Assembly: GCA_964541605.1 (NCBI GenBank)
Contig: CAZIQY010000038.1
Span: 1 to 25,154, forward strand
Direction: 5' to 3'
DNA length: 25,154 nucleotides
Origin: CAZIQY01 sp964541605
GTDB lineage: Bacteria > Desulfobacterota > Syntrophia > Syntrophales > UBA2185
A program made the position numbers and the translations under genes. The notes under the pieces are model-generated. The model was not told where the DNA came from and ran no database searches. It worked only from the letters and a program-made list of their open reading frames with translations. Shown here one piece after another: positions 1 through 6,956 of the stretch (position 1 is its first letter; each line of letters begins with the position of its first letter).

Positions 1-228
1 TGTCGTGAATCAAGATCATTTTACGTAACCGTATTTTTGAAATATGGTACTTAGTGTAATATATCTTTAATACTTAGCATCAATTTCAGCGTCGTGCAAT
101 AGAAAGATCATTTACTCGATATGAACATAACAGACGTACTTTTGTAATTCTTGACGAATCTGCTGGTTTTTTGCTTTTTTTTGTGCTGGTATGAAGCCGA
201 TGTAAATCCTTTCAGGAGACTGATTCTC

Positions 229-996
229 ATGGAGCGTTACCGTAAATTCGCAGTAGTCCTTGCCGAGGAAGCAGGAATATTTCTTAAAGACAGGATTTGT
301 GACAACCACGTTATCGATTACAAAGGCGAAATTAATATCGTAACGGAGGCAGACAGAATGGCGGAAACGTTGATTACGAAGAAGATTCACCGTGAATATC
401 CTCATCATGATATCCTGACGGAGGAATCGGAAGGGATCAATAACGGCTCGGAATACCGGTGGATTATTGATCCGCTTGACGGGACGACAAATTATGCCCA
501 CGGATACCCAGTTTTCTGCGTATCAATTGCCCTGGAGGTTAACGGTATTGTTTGTCTCGGGGTTATTTACAACCCCATGCTGGATGAAATTTTTGTTGCT
601 TTAAAAGAAGGGGGGTCCTTTTTGAATGACCGGAAGATTTCCGTATCAAAGACAGCTGATCTGTCCAGGAGCCTTCTGGCCACGGGCTTTCCCTATGACA
701 TCAGGGATGATGAGAACAACAATATGAATTATTTCAGCAGAATGGCCAAAAGGGCTCAGGCTATTCGCCGTGCAGGATCAGCGGCCCTCGATATGGCTTA
801 TGTGGCAACAGGTCGGTTTGACGGTTTCTGGGAGTTGAAACTATCGTCCTGGGATACAGCTGCCGGTTTGCTTCTGGTCACGGAAGCCGGTGGAGTCGTT
901 ACGAACCTTTTCGGCGGGACATATCATCTTAAATCACCCCATGTTCTTGCATCAAATGGGAAAATACATGATGACATGATCGAAGTATTCAAGTAA
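229..996 (+). CDS. suhB: Inositol-1-monophosphatase family protein (SuhB-like)
   Basis: Mg2+-dependent phosphatase of the inositol monophosphatase superfamily, cytoplasmic, which removes phosphate from myo-inositol 1-phosphate or related sugar phosphates. The 255-residue product is the normal family length. The metal-binding signatures are all visible: VTEAD (38-42), the EE pair near 65-66, DPLDGTTN (81-88) and the C-terminal WDTAAG motif. The ATG at 229 is preferred over an upstream TTG at 151 in the same frame, because AGGAG lies 10 nt before it and the extra 26 residues are hydrophobic and not family-like. It converges on the YjbQ-family gene with about 30 bp between stops. Family assignment is firm. 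The true substrate cannot be read from sequence, since SuhB proteins also act as ribosome and transcription-antitermination factors in enterobacteria. Confidence 0.9.
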   Translation: MERYRKFAVVLAEEAGIFLKDRICDNHVIDYKGEINIVTEADRMAETLITKKIHREYPHHDILTEESEGINNGSEYRWIIDPLDGTTNYAHGYPVFCVSIALEVNGIVCLGVIYNPMLDEIFVALKEGGSFLNDRKISVSKTADLSRSLLATGFPYDIRDDENNNMNYFSRMAKRAQAIRRAGSAALDMAYVATGRFDGFWELKLSSWDTAAGLLLVTEAGGVVTNLFGGTYHLKSPHVLASNGKIHDDMIEVFK

Positions 997-1025
997 GTAG
1001 AAGCAACATCTTACATCCCACGGTC

Positions 1026-1418
1026 TTAAGCCTCCAGTTTTATAAAAACCTTCCTTGTTCTCGGCCCGTCAAATTCACAGAAAAAGATAGATTGCCATGT
1101 TCCCAAAACGAGGTCGCCGTTCTCTATGAAGACCGTTTGCGATGCTCCCAAAAGGGATGATTTGACGTGGGCGGCGGCGTTTCCTTCCAGATGCCTGTAA
1201 TGATCGTTGAGAGGAATGAGCTTGTCGAGGGTTCTGATAATATCTTTAATGACATCGGGGTCTGCGTTTTCGTTGATCGTGACGGCAGCGGTGGTATGTG
1301 GAACAAAAACATAACAGATTCCACTTTGTATCTTGCTTTCCCTTAATAATGTTCTGACCTGATCGGTAATATCAACCATGGCGAAGTTCGAATTTGTCCG
1401 GACAAAAAACTGTTTCAT
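1026..1418 (-). CDS. YjbQ family protein (UPF0047, secondary thiamine-phosphate synthase enzyme family)
   Basis: Small cytoplasmic protein of the widespread YjbQ/UPF0047 family. Some members show weak thiamine-phosphate synthase activity, but the physiological role is unsettled. The 130-residue length is typical. Visible family signatures are PHTTAAVTINENAD (40-53), HLEGNAAAHVKSSLLG (76-91), LGTWQ (105-109) and DGPR near 117-120; the conserved His residues probably bind a metal. The start is well supported by AGGAGGAGG-type sequence a few bases before the ATG. It is transcribed away from the radical-SAM gene and converges on the suhB-like gene. A TTGACA box lies upstream on this strand at 1474-1479. 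Confidence 0.88.
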   Translation of the reverse strand: MKQFFVRTNSNFAMVDITDQVRTLLRESKIQSGICYVFVPHTTAAVTINENADPDVIKDIIRTLDKLIPLNDHYRHLEGNAAAHVKSSLLGASQTVFIENGDLVLGTWQSIFFCEFDGPRTRKVFIKLEA

Positions 1419-1448
1419 GCTTCCTCCTCCTTGTGGATTCCTGTTCCG

Positions 1449-1479
1449 ATAATTTTTCAGGAAATCAGATGCCTGTCAA
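1449..1479 (-). promoter_or_regulatory. Probable sigma-70-type promoter of the YjbQ-family gene
   Basis: On the minus strand there is an exact TTGACA box (positions 1479-1474) with a weak -10-like AATTAT about 19 nt further on. It lies 30 to 60 bp before the start codon. The -35 box is convincing and the -10 box is not. Confidence 0.35.
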
Positions 1480-1511
1480 GATCAAATACAAGGCTTAGTA
1501 ATGATAGCTTC

Positions 1512-1541
1512 TTGACAGTTGGAGGAATTTCTATTTATAAG
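1512..1541 (+). promoter_or_regulatory. Probable sigma-70-type promoter of the radical-SAM gene
   Basis: TTGACA at 1512-1517, an 18-nt spacer and TATAAG at 1536-1541 (five of six bases of the consensus). The predicted start of transcription is near 1548, giving a leader of about 40 nt. Together with the opposite-strand TTGACA at 1474-1479 it makes a divergent promoter region in the 170-bp gap. Confidence 0.55.
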
Positions 1542-1588
1542 TATTTCAAACTCCTTAATCATGTCTTTCGTCTAAAGGTGCAGACTCA

Positions 1589-3163
1589 ATGATTCTTATC
1601 CATCCGCCGGTTGTTAAGCCCTGTGAACCGCCCGCCGGCATTGCAATACTCGCAGGTTGTCTCAAGCGTCACCAGGTGAAACATACGGTTGTTGATGCCA
1701 ATCTGGAAGGTATCCTGAGCCTATTGGGATTGGATTGTGTCCGGGATTTGCCGCTGCACCTGTCAGACAGGTGGACCGTTCGGGCATACCGTCATTTAAA
1801 GAGCAATCTTAAATCGTTAACCTCCCGGGAAGGTTATGGAAACATGGATCGCTATAAACGGGCGGTCCGGGATATCAATCGGGTTCTTGAGGTTTCGGCC
1901 TCGCATACGGGTGTGCGTTTGACTCTTTCCAATTATCTGGATCAGGAATACTCTCCGGTGAGGAGTATGGACCTGATGAAAGTCGCCGAGGCCCCGGAAA
2001 AAAATCCTTTCTTTCCATATTTCAGGGATCGGCTCTTAAGCCTTCTGGAAAGAGAAAATCCCACGATTGCCGGTTTTTCGCTTAACTATCTCAGCCAGGC
2101 TCTGTGCACATTTGCCATGATCGGATTTTTAAAACGGGTAAACCCCAGACTCCGTATCATCCTGGGAGGCGGGCTGGTAACATCGTGGATAAGAAATCCC
2201 GACTGGTCAAATCCCTTCAAATCTCTGGTTGATGAGATGATAGCCGGCCCGGGCGAAGAATCTCTCCTGTCCATTCTCGGTATAGAGTGTGTGGGCAAAC
2301 ACGACCCGCCTGATGAAGTCGTTTTGTCCGGGAATGGTTATCTGTCTCCGGGCAAGATCCTCTCCTATAGCGCATCGCGTGGATGTTACTGGAATCGGTG
2401 TTCCTTCTGCCCGGAAAAAGCCGAGGGGAATTCCCATAGACCGGTACCCGAAAAAGACATGCTATCGGATATTTGCGCCCTTGTCACCAAAACTGAACCT
2501 GTGCTTGTTCATTTGCTCGATAATGCCTTAAGTCCACTCCATCTGAAGGCGATTGCAGAAAATCCCTTCGGGGTGCCGTGGTATGGATTTGTCAGGGTTT
2601 CCTCTCATCTGACAGACCTGGATTTCTGCGTGGCTCTGAAGCGCTCAGGTTGTGTCATGCTGCAACTGGGTATAGAATCCGGGGACGAGGAAGTTCTCAA
2701 CGCTATGGGGAAAGGCTTTGATCTGGAGACGGCATCATCCGTTTTGAAGAACCTGAAAGAAGCAGGGATTGCTGCCTATGCGTATCTTCTGTTCGGAACC
2801 CCGACGGAGACGGTTGAAAAAGCACGAAAAACCCTTGACTTTGCCGTTCGGTACAGAGACCAGATACAATTTCTGAATCTTGCCGTCTTCAACCTTCCCA
2901 CCTATGGTCCGGATGCGAAGATTCTTGAAACGGGAGATTTTTATGAGGGGGATCTCTCTCTTTACAGGAGTTTTAGGCATCCGATGGGGTGGGATCGCCA
3001 CCTGGTGAGAGAATTCCTGAACAGGGAATTCAGGAGACATCCTGCCATTGCTCCCATTATCATGAGAAACCCGCCGATCTTCACCTCCAATCATGCTCCC
3101 TTTTTCTGTGGTAAGCAGAAGCGTCCCGCGCTTGCCCATCATCGGAACATTAACTCGCCCTGA
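1589..3163 (+). CDS. Radical-SAM protein with N-terminal B12-binding-like domain
   Basis: A 524-residue class-B-like radical-SAM protein. The N-terminal part (about 1-200) has the look of a cobalamin-binding Rossmann domain: IHPPVVKPCEPPAGIAILAG, then a VVDAN strand and ILGGG near 190. No DxHxxG cobalamin motif is evident, so B12 binding is unproven. The radical-SAM core (about 255-430) carries C266, C271 and C274 in SRGCYWNRCSFC. This is CX4CX2C rather than the usual CX3CX2C, and would ligate the [4Fe-4S] cluster that cleaves S-adenosylmethionine. A glycine-rich QLGIESGDE segment follows. The last 90 residues match nothing I recognise. An AAAGGTG Shine-Dalgarno sequence lies 8 nt before the ATG. 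It is a single-gene unit with its own promoter. Superfamily membership is firm; substrate and product are unknown. Confidence 0.85.
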   Translation: MILIHPPVVKPCEPPAGIAILAGCLKRHQVKHTVVDANLEGILSLLGLDCVRDLPLHLSDRWTVRAYRHLKSNLKSLTSREGYGNMDRYKRAVRDINRVLEVSASHTGVRLTLSNYLDQEYSPVRSMDLMKVAEAPEKNPFFPYFRDRLLSLLERENPTIAGFSLNYLSQALCTFAMIGFLKRVNPRLRIILGGGLVTSWIRNPDWSNPFKSLVDEMIAGPGEESLLSILGIECVGKHDPPDEVVLSGNGYLSPGKILSYSASRGCYWNRCSFCPEKAEGNSHRPVPEKDMLSDICALVTKTEPVLVHLLDNALSPLHLKAIAENPFGVPWYGFVRVSSHLTDLDFCVALKRSGCVMLQLGIESGDEEVLNAMGKGFDLETASSVLKNLKEAGIAAYAYLLFGTPTETVEKARKTLDFAVRYRDQIQFLNLAVFNLPTYGPDAKILETGDFYEGDLSLYRSFRHPMGWDRHLVREFLNREFRRHPAIAPIIMRNPPIFTSNHAPFFCGKQKRPALAHHRNINSP

Positions 3164-3224
3164 AGTCCTTCCCGGCAGGCGGACACTTCGCACCATGCTT
3201 CCGGAATAAATTTCAAATTTTAGA

Positions 3225-3253
3225 TTGATTTATATAGAACTGTTTATTACAAT
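3225..3253 (+). promoter_or_regulatory. Probable promoter of the HTH/ExeA-like gene pair
   Basis: TTGATT at 3225-3230, a 17-nt spacer and TACAAT at 3248-3253 (five of six bases), set in a strongly AT-rich stretch. Transcription would begin near 3260, leaving a leader of about 95 nt before the ATG at 3355. Confidence 0.5.
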
Positions 3254-3354
3254 ATGCAAATATAAACATGAAAAGAATTATTCGATATAAACCGATCAAA
3301 GCCTGAACGATATATGGCCGTTCCTGGTTTTCCATAGCGCAATACGGGAGGATT

Positions 3355-3894
3355 ATGGAAAAGATTTCTATCGTAAAAAGAAGAAAGAAGGGTCATTCGG
3401 AAACGGACCCAATATTCGGATCTGATAACCGGGCATTACCGCTACAAGAATTGACGGAAATTCCTGCCCGCCTTTTAAGACAAAGCCCCGGTGACACGAA
3501 TGATAATGTGCCTGCACTGGAAGAATTGCCCGGTGATAATGACCAGGCCATATCCATTAAATTAACGCCCGAGCAATACAATCTTGTCAAGTCGAGTCAA
3601 TACGTTAATTATTTTCTGAATGGTGAATCGAGTGGTGTTTCTCTGGATATGCAGCAGCGTCCGGATGGACAGATTGTTTTTAACTTCCAGTTCAAGAAGG
3701 TGGACACGGTAAAGATGCTCAAGTCGGAGCATGTTTGCCAGATGCTGCAGATCAGCAGAAGCCTCTTGATGAACCTTGTCAAGTCTCGAAAAATCAGAAG
3801 TTATAAAATAGGCAGGCTCAGGCGATTTTTACTTGAAGATATCCTCGATTATCTCTCAAAAAGTGAAGAGATTTTTATAAATTCCGAGGCGTAG
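3355..3894 (+). CDS. Excisionase/MerR-type helix-turn-helix protein
   Basis: A 179-residue protein whose C-terminal segment (about 118-168) reads as a HTH_17/excisionase-family DNA-binding domain: SEHVCQMLQISRSLLMNLVK followed by a basic wing KIRSYKIGRLRRFL and the typical closing EDILDYL. The first 65 residues are polar and probably disordered. Residues 66-115 (ISIKLTPEQYNLVKSSQYV onward) look like a small folded domain I do not recognise. The ATG is preceded by GGAGG at only 3 nt, which is tight. It lies 21 bp upstream of the ExeA-like ATPase gene on the same strand, so the two are almost certainly co-transcribed. No integrase or phage gene is nearby, so a role as a transcription factor or DNA-binding partner of the ATPase is more likely than excision. 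The function is inferred. Confidence 0.75.
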   Translation: MEKISIVKRRKKGHSETDPIFGSDNRALPLQELTEIPARLLRQSPGDTNDNVPALEELPGDNDQAISIKLTPEQYNLVKSSQYVNYFLNGESSGVSLDMQQRPDGQIVFNFQFKKVDTVKMLKSEHVCQMLQISRSLLMNLVKSRKIRSYKIGRLRRFLLEDILDYLSKSEEIFINSEA

Positions 3895-3915
3895 GTATAC
3901 AGGAGGTTAAGATTT

Positions 3916-5343
3916 ATGTATTATGATTACTGGGGTCTTAAAAAGCCGCCTTTTGATAATGTTCCTGACCCGACGATGTATGCTGACAGTCATACTTCCA
4001 TGGAGAGCGCCATAGCGGAAAGCCTGTTTGCCATAGAAGAGGGAAATGAATGTGTTGCGGTGATTGTCGGCGATGTAGGTTTGGGCAAAACCTTGTCTCT
4101 GCGCATCATTATCGATTCTTTGGAACATGAGAAGTACAAAATTGCCCTGGTTACCAATCCTGACATGTCCTTCATTGATCTTTTACGGGAAATCATTGGT
4201 CAATTGATGGGAAAACAATGTGAGGAGAGAAGAAAGATCAATCTCCTGGAAATTTTTAATAAGCTTCTTTTCGAGACCATTGATGAAGGGAAAAAAGCGT
4301 TGATCTTTATTGATGAAGCGAATGCCATGTCCCCAGCCAATCTTGAAAGTCTGAGATTGCTTACCAATATGCAGGATGATCAGAGAAATTTGTTCACCAT
4401 CATACTGGCCGGGCAGCTTGAACTGGCCAGACGATTGGAGCATCCGAAGAGGGCGAACCTGTTGCAGCGGATTGGAACATTCAGCAGGATTGACAAGATA
4501 GGCTCCGAAGATCTGGTCAAAGCCTACGTTCAGACACGTCTCAATCTTGCCGGAGGAACAAGGAATGTTTTCACGGACGATGCGTACGGTTTCCTGTGGG
4601 AATATTCGGAGCATGGAGTTCCGCGACTGATCAATAAGATCTGCAAGCTGTCATTAAAGGCAGGCGAGACCAATGAGTTCAAGCAAATCTCCGGCGAAGT
4701 CGTCCGTCAGATCGGTGAACGTTTCCGGAACCTGGCCGGTCCCGCTGTTCAGAAGAGAAAACCCAGAAAAAGACCGGAAAGTAAGGTCATTGCCGAGCCT
4801 CTTGAAGAAAAACCGAAAAAAGTCCGTATTGAACCTTCTGAGATTTCTGTGGATGTTTTCCAGGACCGGCGCCATCCCATCGAACCGGCTCACGTCATAG
4901 TCGAACCTGAAGAGAAGCCGGGAACGGCGGAGGATATAAAGGCTGCGGTGGTATCTGTTGAGGAGATTCCGCCGGCGGTTGCCCCTGCTGTTGAAGAGGC
5001 AAGACCCGAAGAACCGGTTGCTGTCGAGGTTCAGAAACCGGCTCCGGCCGTGGCTGCCGTTGCAGAACCCACGGAACCCGCCGAGGCCGTTGAAGAAGTA
5101 CAACCGGTTCAGACGGAATTTACTGAAGAAATCGAGATGGCAGGATATAAGGTAACCATCAACATTCCTTTTCATCTCATTGAACAGGCACAATCTGCCA
5201 CTCCGGAACATCGCATGAAGGTGGCGGGCGCTCTTGCAGCACAAATCCTGAAAAAACATTCCGAATTGACCTCGTCTCCGTCGATCGATCCGATTTCTGT
5301 ATGGAGTGATATCAGAGAATTTGTTGTAACAAGACTCAAGTAA
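3916..5343 (+). CDS. ExeA/GspA-like AAA ATPase with Pro/Glu-rich linker
   Basis: A 475-residue P-loop ATPase of the ExeA/GspA/MshM-like type. It begins MYYDYWGLKKPPFDNVPDP, the family's usual opening. Walker A is GDVGLGKT (52-59), Walker B is ALIFIDEA (128-135), and FTIILAGQ (160-167) is a sensor-1-like strand. The AAA core ends near 270. Residues 270-400 form a low-complexity segment rich in Pro, Glu, Ala and Val, with a basic patch at its start. Residues 405-475 (MAGYKVTINIPFHLIEQA onward) look like a small folded domain. Unlike classical ExeA I see no membrane segment and no peptidoglycan-binding repeat, so it is probably cytosolic. AGGAGG lies 9 nt before the ATG. It is the second gene of a unit with the HTH protein. 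No type II secretion or pilus genes are in the window. The ATPase family call is strong; the process it drives is unknown. Confidence 0.85.
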   Translation: MYYDYWGLKKPPFDNVPDPTMYADSHTSMESAIAESLFAIEEGNECVAVIVGDVGLGKTLSLRIIIDSLEHEKYKIALVTNPDMSFIDLLREIIGQLMGKQCEERRKINLLEIFNKLLFETIDEGKKALIFIDEANAMSPANLESLRLLTNMQDDQRNLFTIILAGQLELARRLEHPKRANLLQRIGTFSRIDKIGSEDLVKAYVQTRLNLAGGTRNVFTDDAYGFLWEYSEHGVPRLINKICKLSLKAGETNEFKQISGEVVRQIGERFRNLAGPAVQKRKPRKRPESKVIAEPLEEKPKKVRIEPSEISVDVFQDRRHPIEPAHVIVEPEEKPGTAEDIKAAVVSVEEIPPAVAPAVEEARPEEPVAVEVQKPAPAVAAVAEPTEPAEAVEEVQPVQTEFTEEIEMAGYKVTINIPFHLIEQAQSATPEHRMKVAGALAAQILKKHSELTSSPSIDPISVWSDIREFVVTRLK

Positions 5344-5355
5344 GATGGGGGTCAG

Positions 5356-5377
5356 GCAGGATCTGATTTTATCCTGC
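5356..5377. terminator. Possible hairpin between convergent genes
   Basis: GCAGGAT (5356-5362) and ATCCTGC (5371-5377) form a perfect 7-bp stem around an 8-nt loop. It lies just after the ATPase stop codon and overlaps the last codons of the convergent TPR gene. There is no clear T-run on either side, so it may be a weak bidirectional terminator or chance. Confidence 0.3.
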
Positions 5378-6268
5378 GGTCAATTCGTCCAGAAGTTTCT
5401 GCGCCCTTTTCTTTTGCGGATTGATGGACAGGACAAAATGAAGTCTTCGTAAAATCTCGTCTTTTTTAGACACATCCGGATTGACGCCATACTGTCTGTA
5501 CTGATTTTGTGCCAGGTTCACGTTCGCTTCTTCCTGAAATGGATTCAATACCAGTGACTTCTGGTAGGCCGTGATGGCATCCTCATATTTTTCCATGGCA
5601 TCGTAAATAGAACCAAGGTTATTCCAGGCTTCCGCATTGTTGGGATCAAAGGCCAGTACCCGTTCGAAGAAGTTAATGGCTTTCTTGTAATCTCCCAGTT
5701 GGACATGCAGGTTGCCCAGGTTGAAGAGTGCATTCACATGAGAGGGATTAATTTCCAGAACACCCTGATATTCCTGTATCGCTTCATCAAACATGTCATG
5801 ACGGTCGTAAAGGAGAGCTAAGAAGAAACGGGGGGAGACAGCATGGGGATCGACTTCAATCGCTTTCTTATATTGCTGTACCGCGTTGTGGTAGTCTCCC
5901 TCTAATTCCGAGATGTGTCCGAGGTTGAAAATAGCTTCAATATTTTTTGGATTCAACGCAAGCGCCTTTTCGTACATCTGTCTCGCACTTCCCAGTCGAT
6001 CCATTTTTTCGAATACATAGCCGAGGTTGTTATAAGCTTCCGGGTTGTTTGGTTCCAGTTCAGCTGCCCGGCGAAGACATATCAGTGCCCAGTCGTAATC
6101 TTCTCTCTGGAGATATATGAAGCCCAGATTTACATATGCGGCTGTAAAAGTGGGATCGAGGATGATGCTTTTTTTATAGGCCTCTACGGCTTTATCGGAC
6201 TGGGGATCCAGGAGATCGTACCGGGAGCCCTCCATAAACCATTCTCTGGCGGAAGTTTTCTCGTCCAT
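5369..6268 (-). CDS. Tetratricopeptide repeat protein
   Basis: A 299-residue protein built almost wholly of about seven tandem TPR units. They are seen in recurring patterns such as AYVNLGFIYLQREDYDWAL, AYNNLGYVFEKMDRLGSA, AIFNLGHISELEGDYHNA and AWNNLGSIYDAMEKYEDA, each followed by a KAL/SLxLxP loop. There is no signal peptide or membrane segment, so it should act in the cytoplasm as a protein-protein interaction scaffold. A GAGG sequence 5 nt before the ATG supports the start. It has its own promoter on the minus strand (6325-6353) and is therefore probably separate from the cyclic-nucleotide-binding gene upstream. The partner is unknown. The convergent ATPase/HTH pair and the upstream cNMP-binding cluster are the nearest candidates, without direct evidence. 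Confidence 0.85.
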   Translation of the reverse strand: MDEKTSAREWFMEGSRYDLLDPQSDKAVEAYKKSIILDPTFTAAYVNLGFIYLQREDYDWALICLRRAAELEPNNPEAYNNLGYVFEKMDRLGSARQMYEKALALNPKNIEAIFNLGHISELEGDYHNAVQQYKKAIEVDPHAVSPRFFLALLYDRHDMFDEAIQEYQGVLEINPSHVNALFNLGNLHVQLGDYKKAINFFERVLAFDPNNAEAWNNLGSIYDAMEKYEDAITAYQKSLVLNPFQEEANVNLAQNQYRQYGVNPDVSKKDEILRRLHFVLSINPQKKRAQKLLDELTAG

Positions 6269-6324
6269 TGAACCTCACTCTATCAGAATGTTGTATTGAA
6301 CTAATGCTTTGAACTTTGTGGCTT

Positions 6325-6353
6325 AATATCTATTTTATCTCTATTTTTGTCAA
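6325..6353 (-). promoter_or_regulatory. Probable promoter of the TPR gene
   Basis: On the minus strand there is an exact TTGACA (6353-6348), a 17-nt AT-rich spacer and GATATT (6330-6325, four of six bases). It sits between the end of the cNMP-binding gene and the TPR start, so the TPR gene can be expressed alone. Confidence 0.5.
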
Positions 6354-6374
6354 GAAAAAAGCGTGGTTGAACGT

Positions 6375-6926
6375 TTACTTTTTCAGCCTTGCTATTTCTT
6401 CTTTTGCCCGTATCAGTTCCTCATTCACTTCCTTTAACCTGTTCGATACAATATCTTTCATGACCTGTTCCTGAACGAGTTCTTCACTGGTTTCTCTCAA
6501 ACGGCGGGCCAGAACTTCAGCCACGATCTGATAAAATATGGCAGAGAAAGCAATCTGATCATCAGCGACGAGATTGTCTACGAAGGATACATCCATGGCA
6601 AGGCAGACCACATCTTCGGTTGCGCAAATTGATGCCGACCGGGGGCCTCCGTCAATGATGCACATCTCTCCAAAGAGATCGCCCGTGCGCTGAAGAACGT
6701 CAATTTCCTCACCAAACTTCATGACTTTTACTTTCCCCGATATGAGAAAGTATACCCATTTATCGGAACTTCCTTCCTCAATGATCGTATCGCCCGATTT
6801 GTACTTTTTAACTTTGCTGAAATTAAGAATCTTTTTAAGGTCTTCCTTCCCGAAGAATTGTAACATGGGAAGATTTTTCAGATGCTGAACCAGTTCGATG
6901 TTGTCTTTCAGAGTTTCCTTGTCCAT
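6375..6926 (-). CDS. Cyclic nucleotide-binding domain protein with C-terminal coiled coil
   Basis: A 183-residue protein with one CNB (Crp-type) domain at about 15-130 and a charged, heptad-like C-terminal helix (about 140-183), but no DNA-binding domain. The phosphate-binding cassette is well kept: DLFGEMCIIDGGPRSAS, with E87 and R96 in the places that contact ribose and phosphate in cNMP binders. It could therefore bind cAMP, cGMP or a related ligand. The start at 6926 is chosen because AGGAGG lies 6 nt upstream. Starts further up would make that Shine-Dalgarno sequence encode Arg-Arg-Glu. It follows the AhbC-like gene by 30 bp and is the last gene of that minus-strand cluster. The lack of an output domain suggests a regulatory subunit working through its coiled coil, which is inference. 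Confidence 0.83.
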   Translation of the reverse strand: MDKETLKDNIELVQHLKNLPMLQFFGKEDLKKILNFSKVKKYKSGDTIIEEGSSDKWVYFLISGKVKVMKFGEEIDVLQRTGDLFGEMCIIDGGPRSASICATEDVVCLAMDVSFVDNLVADDQIAFSAIFYQIVAEVLARRLRETSEELVQEQVMKDIVSNRLKEVNEELIRAKEEIARLKK

Positions 6927-6956
6927 CATTTCCCTCCTCATATTCAAAATAAAATC

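Noticed and set aside
1..228. A gene or structured element before the suhB-like gene
   Set aside because: The stretch is AT-rich, with no supported coding frame, no clear promoter pair (an isolated TTGACG at 151 has no -10 partner) and no repeat.
112..501. Minus-strand open frame of 129 residues opposite the suhB-like gene
   Set aside because: It is the antisense shadow of a well-supported phosphatase gene and shows no recognisable motif or ribosome-binding site.
3355..3894. HTH protein as a phage or integrative-element excisionase
   Set aside because: The domain is excisionase-like, but there is no integrase, attachment-site duplication or tRNA nearby, and the gene is paired with an ATPase.
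4654..5259. Minus-strand open frame of 201 residues inside the ExeA-like gene
   Set aside because: It comes from the complement of the Pro/Glu/Ala/Val-rich linker, is rich in Arg, Phe and Leu for that reason, and has no family features.
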